NCBI GenBank assembly: GCA_019247395.1
Contig: JAFAOZ010000056.1
Coordinates: forward strand, 1-6,971
DNA from: Vulcanimicrobiota bacterium
GTDB taxonomy: Bacteria > Vulcanimicrobiota > Vulcanimicrobiia > Vulcanimicrobiales > Vulcanimicrobiaceae
Direction: 5' to 3'
DNA length: 6,971 bases
Part shown: positions 1 to 6,971 of the stretch, one piece after another
How the letters are laid out: the number at the start of each line of letters is the position of its first letter
Numbering within the stretch: the stretch's first letter is position 1
Made by a program: the position numbers and the translations under genes
The notes under the pieces: generated by a model
What the model saw: only the letters and a program-made list of their open reading frames with translations
Database searches by the model: none
Told to the model about the DNA's origin: nothing

Positions 1-728
1 ATCCGGCGCGGCTCACCGTCGCGGCGAATCTCGAAGCCGACGGTTTTACCTCGTGCATCTACCATCGCGTCGGCGCTCGACGGCGTCCATTGCAAGCGGC
101 TCGCGAGCCAGCCGAGCATATAGAACGCCTCCGGATCGGATCCGCAGGCAATCTCCACGCGCTGCAGATCGCGCAGCTCCGCAGCCGCACTGCCGTCAAA
201 AAACGTCGCGACGCATTCTTGCCACGGTCCCAGCCGCAAATAGGCAATGTCGGCCAGTGCGAGCGTGGGATGCTTCGCGGCGTAGTCAACCAGCTCGCGC
301 AGCGCCTCGTGCCCGGTATCGAGAAGCGAGCTGTTATAAACGATGGTGGACGCATCTTCGCAGAGCGCCGCGAAGCGCTCGTCGCTGCCGATGCCCCGCG
401 CGATCCAGAGCAGCACGACCGGTGCATCGGCAAGGCGCAGCGTGCTTACCGCCGAGCGCAACAGCTCGGGGCCGCTCTCTTTGACGCCGAGCTCGATCCA
501 ATCGCAGCCGTCCACGCGATAGTTATTCTGCGCTTGCGTTGCGTCAAGCATGATGACGCGCGACGGATGCTTCGATGCAAGCTTCCCGATGCGCTCGCGT
601 GCAAGCTCCCCAATGGCCTCATTCTCGAAGAAAACCGCAAGGGTCATCGTCGCGACGCTCGCGTCGCAGCCGCGCTCGCGGAACGACTGTGCGAGCTCGC
701 CGAGAACAGATTCCAGCTGCGCGGTCAT
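1..728 (-). CDS. opcA: Glucose-6-phosphate dehydrogenase assembly protein OpcA (3' end cut by window edge)
   Basis: This cytosolic protein allosterically activates or helps assemble G6PDH (Zwf) in cyanobacteria and actinobacteria; it is not itself known as an enzyme. I translated the frame by hand. It stays open from the ATG at 726-728 to the left edge, giving 242 visible residues, so the C-terminus is missing. Family-like blocks, compared from memory with mycobacterial OpcA, are a TLAVFF strand near residue 29, HPSR at 54-57, a DAPVVLLW strand at 101-108, and GWLASRLQW at 206-214. The last is close to the 'GWLASR' segment of known OpcA proteins. The ATG lies 2 bp after the zwf stop, with no clear Shine-Dalgarno in the zwf tail, so translation is probably coupled to zwf. 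Its position directly behind zwf matches the usual zwf-opcA pair. The family call is fairly sure; the activating role here is inferred from homologues. Confidence 0.87.
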   Translation of the reverse strand, partial: MTAQLESVLGELAQSFRERGCDASVATMTLAVFFENEAIGELARERIGKLASKHPSRVIMLDATQAQNNYRVDGCDWIELGVKESGPELLRSAVSTLRLADAPVVLLWIARGIGSDERFAALCEDASTIVYNSSLLDTGHEALRELVDYAAKHPTLALADIAYLRLGPWQECVATFFDGSAAAELRDLQRVEIACGSDPEAFYMLGWLASRLQWTPSSADAMVDARGKTVGFEIRRDGEPRR

Positions 729-730
729 CG

Positions 731-2285
<1,555 letters not shown>

Positions 2286-2293
<8 letters not shown>

Positions 2294-3191
2294 GCGTTTC
2301 CGCTTTGACGGCATGGCCGCCGAACTGGTTGCGCAGCGCAGCCGCGACCTTCGCGCTAAACGACTCATCCTGGCGCGATGCCATGCGCGCCATCAACGAC
2401 AACGTGATCACCGGAGCCGGAACGTTCTCGTCGATTGCGGCCTGCACGGTCCACCGTCCCTCACCGGTATCCTCGACGTAGCCGCGAATGGCTTTCAACC
2501 CCGGATCTTCTTGGAATGCCAGCACGAGCAGCTCGAGAAGCCACGAGCGCACGACGCTCGCGTGCGTCCAAAGCTCCGCAATCTGCCCGAGGTCGAAATC
2601 AAACTGCGAGTCCTTAAGAATCTCGAACCCCTCGCCATACGCCTGCATCAAGCCATACTCGATGCCGTTGTGGACCATCTTTGAGAAGTGTCCCGCACCG
2701 GCGGGGCCAACGTGCGCGTAGCCCTTCGGCGGCGCGAGCGTTAAAAAGACCGGCTCGCAGTGGCGGACTTGCTCGTCGTCACCCCCGACCATCAGGCAGT
2801 AACCCTCTTGCAAACCCCAAACGCCGCCGCTGGTGCCGGCGTCGATCAGCGAGACGCCCTTGGCTTTGCAATCCGAGTAGAGGCGCAACCCATCCTTATA
2901 GTTGGTGTTGGCGCCGTCGATGATGATGCCGCCCTGCCCCATTGCGTCGGCCAACTCGTGCACGGTATCGTCGGTCGGAGCGCCGGCGGGAACCATTGCC
3001 CATGCGACCTTTGGTGACTCAAGCTTGGCGACCATATCCTCGAGGCTCGACGCGCCGGTCGCACCGTCGGCGACCGTTCGCTGCACCGCCTGCGCATCGC
3101 GGTCGTATGCGACGACGTGGTGTCCGCCCTTGATGAGCCGCTGCGTCATGTAGTTGCCCATCTTACCCAGGCCGACCATCCCGATTTGCAT
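2286..3191 (-). CDS. gnd: 6-phosphogluconate dehydrogenase, decarboxylating, short NAD-type (GndA/YqeC-like)
   Basis: This enzyme converts 6-phosphogluconate to ribulose 5-phosphate and CO2, reducing NAD(P). It has 301 residues, matching the short bacterial/archaeal class rather than the roughly 470-residue E. coli type. The dinucleotide motif GLGKMG is at 7-12. Substrate-binding SGG is at 121-123 within a DAGTSGGVWG stretch. The catalytic block HFSKMVHNGIEYG (168-180) supplies Lys171, His174, Asn175 and Glu178, equivalent to Lys183, His186, Asn187 and Glu190 of the E. coli enzyme. At the end of the second strand it has YDRD (Asp30), an acidic residue that favours NAD over NADP in this fold; the Arg after it leaves some doubt. 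The ATG at 3189-3191 has a good Shine-Dalgarno (GAAAGGA) 8 nt upstream. The stop overlaps the zwf start by 8 bp, so the two are probably translationally coupled. Catalytic identity is solid; cofactor choice is inferred. Confidence 0.94.
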
Positions 3192-3199
3192 GAGCGATG

Positions 3200-3206
3200 T
3201 CCTTTC
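3200..3206 (-). promoter_or_regulatory. Ribosome-binding site of gnd
   Basis: GAAAGGA reads on the minus strand and ends 8 nt before the gnd ATG at 3189-3191. It supports that start and suggests gnd begins its own translation rather than depending on the lipoprotein gene 75 bp upstream. Confidence 0.7.
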
Positions 3207-3235
3207 AATAAAAACTGCAAGGGCATCGAACTTTA

Positions 3236-3246
3236 TGACACTGTCA
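3236..3246. repeat. 11-bp perfect palindrome upstream of gnd
   Basis: TGACA-N-TGTCA is a perfect inverted repeat with a single central base, about 44 bp upstream of the gnd ATG in the 75-bp lipoprotein-gnd gap. Its size and place would suit a small operator or part of a promoter region for gnd-zwf-opcA. I found no convincing -35/-10 pair around it, and there is no T-run to make it a terminator. It could be chance. Confidence 0.35.
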
Positions 3247-3266
3247 GCGCGCTCCTGTGTGCCCCC

Positions 3267-4271
3267 TCAAGGTACCGCTGCCGGCACCACGGCGACGCCT
3301 TCGATTAAGTCGCCGCCGCTCGGTGGGCTGAGTTGACCTTCAGCATAGCCGCCGTTTGGATACGCATACTCGAGCGAGTAGTGCGGCTCGGCGGTATAGA
3401 GCGTGCTGCCATCTTTTGAGAGCGCGAAACTCACGACCGTGCCGGAATCCAAGAGCGGCTGCTGCGAAAGAACCTTGAGTTTGCGCGAGTTCGCAACGGA
3501 CCGAAAAACGTCGATGGTGGGAATACCCGAATTGCCGAAGCCGTTGATAATGACGACGTTGTTGCTCGTATCGACTTGAATCCCGGCTGCCCAGACGATT
3601 TTCACGTTTGGCTTGAGGAGGGTCAGCGACGTCGCGTTGCATTCGCCCGAGATGCTGCCAATGACGACTTTTGTATAGTTGAGGTCGGCAACTACATAGA
3701 GATTGCCGTTTGCATCGAACGCGTCCCAGAGTAGTTTCATGCCCGACTTAGCGCGTACCGTGGCGCAGGACGTCTTCGATTTATTCGTTGCGTAAAACGC
3801 AATACTGCCGGGGCCGCCGCACTGCGAACCCGACGGTTGGCAAATGTTGACCGCCGCTACCGTTCCATCTTTGGCGACCGCGACGTCGACCGGCCACTCA
3901 CCCGGGTCTGGAAGGACCGACGTCGGTCTGTTGCGGTACGGCGGTGCATACACCACGGTTCGCGCATTGACGGTGTCCGCGACGTACAAATTACCGGAGG
4001 AATCGCTGGTGAGGCCCTGCGGCTCCTGAAAGCCGCTCAACGTACTCGTCGTTCCGTCACGGTTGAAAATCGTAACGATATTAAAGACGGCGTCGGCGAG
4101 AAAAACGTGTTTAGCGCCGCCGGCAAGCGTCGGCGGCAAGTGCCGCGCCGCGAGCGGAACCCGTGCCGGCAGCGCGCCCGGGCCGGAAGCCGGCAACGAG
4201 CCGCCGCATCCCGCCAAAGCTTCGCCGGAGAGCAAAAGTGCGACCAGGATCGGTCGAGCAAAGAGCGCCAT
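3267..4271 (-). CDS. Predicted surface lipoprotein with NHL-type beta-propeller
   Basis: I do not recognise a named family or function. The 334-residue product starts with a short signal peptide: a hydrophobic stretch after Arg6, then a lipobox Leu-Ala-Gly-Cys with Cys22 as the predicted lipidation site. A Pro/Ala-rich linker follows to about residue 50. The rest looks like repeated propeller blades. The clearest NHL repeat is at 84-108 (PQGL, then GNLYVADTVN, then VVY). Similar 'D.nGnlYV.' units lie near 127-160, 182-205, 228-255 and 285-312. Four further cysteines (144, 151, 169, 211) fit disulfides in an exported protein. NHL propellers usually bind ligands or partners and some act as lyases or lactonases; no catalytic set is evident here. 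It lies 72 bp after tal-pgi and 75 bp before gnd, co-directional with both. The ATG at 4269-4271 is chosen over a GTG at 4278-4280, because that GTG is part of the Shine-Dalgarno GAGGTG. Export and fold are fairly sure; the role is unknown. Confidence 0.85.
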   Translation of the reverse strand: MALFARPILVALLLSGEALAGCGGSLPASGPGALPARVPLAARHLPPTLAGGAKHVFLADAVFNIVTIFNRDGTTSTLSGFQEPQGLTSDSSGNLYVADTVNARTVVYAPPYRNRPTSVLPDPGEWPVDVAVAKDGTVAAVNICQPSGSQCGGPGSIAFYATNKSKTSCATVRAKSGMKLLWDAFDANGNLYVVADLNYTKVVIGSISGECNATSLTLLKPNVKIVWAAGIQVDTSNNVVIINGFGNSGIPTIDVFRSVANSRKLKVLSQQPLLDSGTVVSFALSKDGSTLYTAEPHYSLEYAYPNGGYAEGQLSPPSGGDLIEGVAVVPAAVP

Positions 4272-4277
4272 ATCCGT

Positions 4278-4283
4278 CACCTC
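4278..4283 (-). promoter_or_regulatory. Ribosome-binding site that fixes the lipoprotein start
   Basis: GAGGTG is followed by a 6-nt spacer and the ATG at 4269-4271. An in-frame GTG at 4278-4280 would give a product 3 residues longer, but it sits inside this Shine-Dalgarno and has no equally good site of its own. The ATG is therefore the better start. Confidence 0.7.
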
Positions 4284-4299
4284 GAAAGCAGCAAAGCTT

Positions 4300-4320
4300 C
4301 CGCGGCTGGGGCCCGCGGCT
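4300..4320. repeat. Duplicated 8-mer with potential GC-only hairpin
   Basis: CCGCGGCT occurs twice on the plus strand, at 4300-4307 and 4313-4320, with 5 bp between. Each copy contains the self-complementary CCGCGG, so the RNA could also fold into a 6-bp all-GC stem with a 7-nt loop (4300-4305 with 4313-4318). It lies between the tal-pgi stop and the lipoprotein start. No T-run follows in the direction of transcription, so a classical terminator is not supported; an operator pair, a leader hairpin or chance remain possible. Confidence 0.4.
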
Positions 4321-4327
4321 AGTATGA

Positions 4328-4333
4328 ACTATA
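4328..4333 (-). promoter_or_regulatory. Possible -10 element for the lipoprotein gene
   Basis: TATAGT on the minus strand matches the sigma-70 -10 consensus at 5 of 6 bases. It would start transcription near 4320, giving a leader of about 50 nt before the lipoprotein ATG. The -35 region would fall in the last codons of tal-pgi, where only a poor match (GGTTCA, 17-nt spacer) is seen. The local A+T-rich patch in GC-rich DNA is the main support. The call is weak. Confidence 0.3.
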
Positions 4334-4343
4334 CCCGCGCTTG

Positions 4344-6971
4344 CTAGGCTTGAACCGTCAGCGCTTCCTCGACTGCACCCACCAGCGCGCGCAGCGCGGG
4401 CTCGATCGGGCCTTTCAAATGCACGCGCACGCCGCGACGGCCGCGCTTGTCGAGCGACATCCAATCGCCGAGGGCCTGCGCCGCGAGGAGGGTACGAAAA
4501 CCGACGTTCATTCCGGGGATCATCGGATCGTCCGGATCGTCCGCGGTGATTTGCAGAACGACGCAGGTGTCGGGGCCGCCTTTGTGCAGCTGCCCGGTCG
4601 AGTGGAGAAAACGCGGTCCGAAGCCAACCGTCGTTGCTACGCGATGGGCGTCGCGAACTTTCAGCCGAAGCTCCTGCAGCAGCGCCGTGTGCGTCTCGTT
4701 TCGCGCGATGTATGCGGTGATGGCATTATAATCGCCGGGACGCAGTTGCGCGAAGAGTCCGGCCAGCGCCTGCGTGGCGCCGGTCGCCGTGATCGACCGG
4801 ATCCCGGACAAATACGTAACGCTAAACGAAGCACCGTCTACCTCGGCCTTCGGCTCGTCAAAGCTGCCGTTGCGCGCGTACTGATCGAGCAGCGCGACGG
4901 TATTATCCTTTGATTCTTGCACGTTGGGCTGATCGAAGGCGTTGATGCCGAGGTTCACGCCCGCGGCGGCAACTGCGATCTCCCATAGATAGAACTGTTC
5001 GCCGAGATCGAACGCATCGTTCATGTCCATGCGAATGACGGGATGTCCCGCCGCTTCGAGTGCGCGCAGCTTATCGTCGATACCCGCTTCCGGATTCGGC
5101 AAATTTGCGCCGACGTAAACGAACGTACGATCGTCGGAGTAATTCTCTGGCGCTCCGAGGGGCTCGCCCTCGATCGGAACGATGCCCTTGCCGAGCTTGC
5201 CGGTCGATTCGGCGATGAGTTGTTCGGCCCACGCGCCGAAAGCCTTAACGAGCGGGTGTGTGACGATTGTGAGTTTGTCGCGCCCGTTCACGGCGAGGCC
5301 GCCTATCGCGGCGCCGAATCGAACTCCCGGCGCTTGCCGCGGATCGATCGTGCGGTCGTTGGCGTGCATCGCGCCCAGCGCGCGGTCGAGCAACAGATTG
5401 ATGTCGTAACCGGCGATTGCCGAGGGAGCAATCCCCACGAACGACAACGCCGAATACCGGCCGCCGATGTTCGGGTCGTTTTCAAAGTCGGCGCGGAACT
5501 CCATCTCTTGCGCCTCTTTGTCGAGTTTCGTCCCCGGGTCGGTGATCGCAGCGAAGTTACGGCCGGCGGATGCCGAGCCGACCTCCTTTAACACTTTTTC
5601 GTAGAAGTACGCGTAGAACGCGTTCGGCTCGGTCGTCGTGCCGCTCTTGCTCGAGATCAAGAAGAGCGTCGCCGGAATGTCGATTTTGGCTTCGAGCTCT
5701 TTGATCTGCTGCGGCGAGGTCGAATCCAGCACGAGGAGTTTCGGATACGCCGAACACGATCCGTACGTATCGGCAATAATATCGGGCGCGAGCGAGCTGC
5801 CCCCCATGCCGCAGACGACGGCTGAATCGAAAACGTCGCTGATCTCATCGGCAAACGAGCGAAGCGCGGCGACCTCTTCGAGCATATGCTGCTGGATATC
5901 CAGCCAGCCCAGCGACTTCTTGATGATTGCACTCGCGTCGGGATCGTTCGACCAGAGCGTCGCATCGTGCGCCCAAAGGCGCTTGAGAAAATCCGCGTCC
6001 GCTAGCTTGTCGAGCGCGGCGTCGAAAAGCGGCTGCGCCTTTCCGAGTGCGAGGTGGACGCGCTCGGCACCCCCGGAGGCGAGCAGCTTCTGCTTGTAGA
6101 CGATCGCACCGAGCAGCGCGGCAAACGAATCGGAGAAGAGCTGTACGCCCTCGACTTGGAGCTGGTGTGTCACCTCGAAGAGCGAGATCTTGGCGTCTTG
6201 CAGCCCTTTCATCACCTCGTTCACGCTGCCCAAGTCGGTCTCGACGGTATCCGGCACGATCTGACCGTGCTCGAGCAGCGCGTCGAGGGTCTGCGGCGGC
6301 ATCGTATTGATCGTATCGGGGCCGACGACGGTTTCGACGTACATCAGCTCGGGGTAATGCGGATTCTTCGTGGAGGTCGACGCCCAAAGCGGACGCTGCA
6401 CCGCCGCGCCCTTGTTGCGCAGCTCCGCGAAGTCGTCGCCGTAGAAAATCTCTTTGAACTTCTGATAGGTCTGCTTGAGACCCGCGATCCCCGTTTTGCC
6501 GAGCAGGTGCTCGAGTTTTTCACCCTTGGCGATGCGATCTTGCAGCAACTTGTCAACCGCCGTATCGATGCGGCTGACGAAGACGGAGTTCACCGAACGG
6601 ATCGTATCGATCGGTTTGCCTTCTGCCACGCGCCGCTGCAGGCCCTTGACGTAGGCTAGTGCCGCGCGCTCGTACATCTCGGTGGAGAAGATCAGCGTGA
6701 CGTTGACGTTGTAGCCGCGATAGATCGATTCTTCTATCGCCGGAAGCCCCGCCTTGGTGCCCGGGATTTTGATCATCACGTTGCGGCGGTCGACTCGCTT
6801 CCAAAGCTCCTCGACCATTGCGATCGTGCCGTCGGTGTCGTTGGCCAAGAGCGGCGAGACTTCGAGGCTGACGAAGCCGTCGTTGCCGCCGCTTTCGCGG
6901 TAAACGGGCTCGAACAGATCGCACGCGGTTTGGATGTCTTGCACGGCGACCGCCCAGAAGAGTTTATCGGG
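4344..6971 (-). CDS. tal-pgi: Bifunctional transaldolase / glucose-6-phosphate isomerase fusion (5' end cut by window edge)
   Basis: Two cytosolic activities are joined in one chain. Transaldolase moves a dihydroxyacetone unit between sedoheptulose 7-phosphate and glyceraldehyde 3-phosphate; Pgi interconverts fructose 6-phosphate and glucose 6-phosphate. The frame is open from the right edge, giving 875 visible residues; roughly 85-90 N-terminal transaldolase residues should be missing, by comparison with stand-alone enzymes. Counting from the edge, the Tal half (about 1-290) shows GFVSLEVSP at 32-40 and the Schiff-base Lys68 in VMIKIPGT. The Pgi half shows a SIS-type GMGGSSL near 387-393, the phosphate loop SKSGTTTE at 441-448, GGRYS near position 5460, an EQLIAESTGK block near 5200, and FDQPNVQESK with the catalytic Lys688 (codon 4908-4910). 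A C-terminal extension with a GPRFLHSTGQLHKGG block (near 4577-4620) follows, as in actinobacterial-type Pgi and known Tal-Pgi fusions. The internal GTG at 6942-6944 is not taken as the start, because transaldolase homology (DKLFWAVA) continues upstream of it. TAG ends the gene at 4344-4346. Confidence 0.95.
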   Translation of the reverse strand, partial: PDKLFWAVAVQDIQTACDLFEPVYRESGGNDGFVSLEVSPLLANDTDGTIAMVEELWKRVDRRNVMIKIPGTKAGLPAIEESIYRGYNVNVTLIFSTEMYERAALAYVKGLQRRVAEGKPIDTIRSVNSVFVSRIDTAVDKLLQDRIAKGEKLEHLLGKTGIAGLKQTYQKFKEIFYGDDFAELRNKGAAVQRPLWASTSTKNPHYPELMYVETVVGPDTINTMPPQTLDALLEHGQIVPDTVETDLGSVNEVMKGLQDAKISLFEVTHQLQVEGVQLFSDSFAALLGAIVYKQKLLASGGAERVHLALGKAQPLFDAALDKLADADFLKRLWAHDATLWSNDPDASAIIKKSLGWLDIQQHMLEEVAALRSFADEISDVFDSAVVCGMGGSSLAPDIIADTYGSCSAYPKLLVLDSTSPQQIKELEAKIDIPATLFLISSKSGTTTEPNAFYAYFYEKVLKEVGSASAGRNFAAITDPGTKLDKEAQEMEFRADFENDPNIGGRYSALSFVGIAPSAIAGYDINLLLDRALGAMHANDRTIDPRQAPGVRFGAAIGGLAVNGRDKLTIVTHPLVKAFGAWAEQLIAESTGKLGKGIVPIEGEPLGAPENYSDDRTFVYVGANLPNPEAGIDDKLRALEAAGHPVIRMDMNDAFDLGEQFYLWEIAVAAAGVNLGINAFDQPNVQESKDNTVALLDQYARNGSFDEPKAEVDGASFSVTYLSGIRSITATGATQALAGLFAQLRPGDYNAITAYIARNETHTALLQELRLKVRDAHRVATTVGFGPRFLHSTGQLHKGGPDTCVVLQITADDPDDPMIPGMNVGFRTLLAAQALGDWMSLDKRGRRGVRVHLKGPIEPALRALVGAVEEALTVQA

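Noticed and set aside
59..433. Minus-strand frame of 124 codons inside opcA
   Set aside because: It is out of frame with OpcA and low in complexity (Arg/Ser/Ala). It is a shadow of the real gene.
2294..2368. Longer zwf start at 2368 or 2314
   Set aside because: The added residues are Arg/Ser-rich and unlike Zwf N-termini, the overlap with gnd would grow, and no better ribosome site is seen.
3837..4322. Plus-strand frame of 161 codons opposite the lipoprotein
   Set aside because: It is Arg-rich, lacks a recognisable domain or convincing ribosome site, and lies antisense to a gene with a clear signal peptide and NHL repeats.
5845..6387. Minus-strand frame of 180 codons within tal-pgi
   Set aside because: It is out of frame with continuous Tal-Pgi homology and has a compositionally biased Arg/Ala-rich product.
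6942..6944. GTG as the start of the tal-pgi gene
   Set aside because: The frame and the transaldolase homology continue upstream to the window edge. Starting here would remove the N-terminal part of the transaldolase barrel.

Overview
The window reads as one minus-strand gene cluster for the oxidative and non-oxidative pentose phosphate pathway (PPP), from a GC-rich bacterium. In transcription order, right to left, it holds: a transaldolase/glucose-6-phosphate isomerase fusion (tal-pgi, cut by the right edge), a secreted NHL-type lipoprotein, a short-form 6-phosphogluconate dehydrogenase (gnd), glucose-6-phosphate dehydrogenase (zwf), and the G6PDH assembly/activator protein OpcA (cut by the left edge). 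Coding density is very high. The only non-coding stretches are 72 bp (4272-4343) and 75 bp (3192-3266), plus 2 bp between zwf and opcA, and gnd and zwf overlap by 8 bp. No gap reaches 300 bases.

The enzymes form a coherent route. Zwf (probably activated by OpcA) makes 6-phosphogluconolactone and Gnd makes ribulose 5-phosphate. The Tal half recycles sugar phosphates and the Pgi half returns fructose 6-phosphate to glucose 6-phosphate for another turn of the oxidative branch. No lactonase or transketolase is visible; either could lie outside the window.

Two points break the textbook layout. First, a predicted surface lipoprotein with a beta-propeller fold sits between tal-pgi and gnd, in the same orientation, with its own strong ribosome-binding site and a possible promoter. 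Second, Gnd is the roughly 300-residue type and carries an acidic residue where NAD-preferring enzymes have one, while Zwf keeps the Arg typical of NADP use.

Taxonomy is inference only. The Tal-Pgi fusion with zwf-opcA, the NHL lipoprotein style (a 'VYAPPY' segment after an NHL repeat) and the high GC recall uncultured phyla such as Candidatus Eremiobacteraeota (WPS-2) or Acidobacteria-like lineages. Nothing in the window proves this. I see no mobile element, CRISPR array, tRNA, rRNA or phage gene, and no convincing evidence of an undescribed system. The most open question is the lipoprotein's link to the sugar-phosphate genes.
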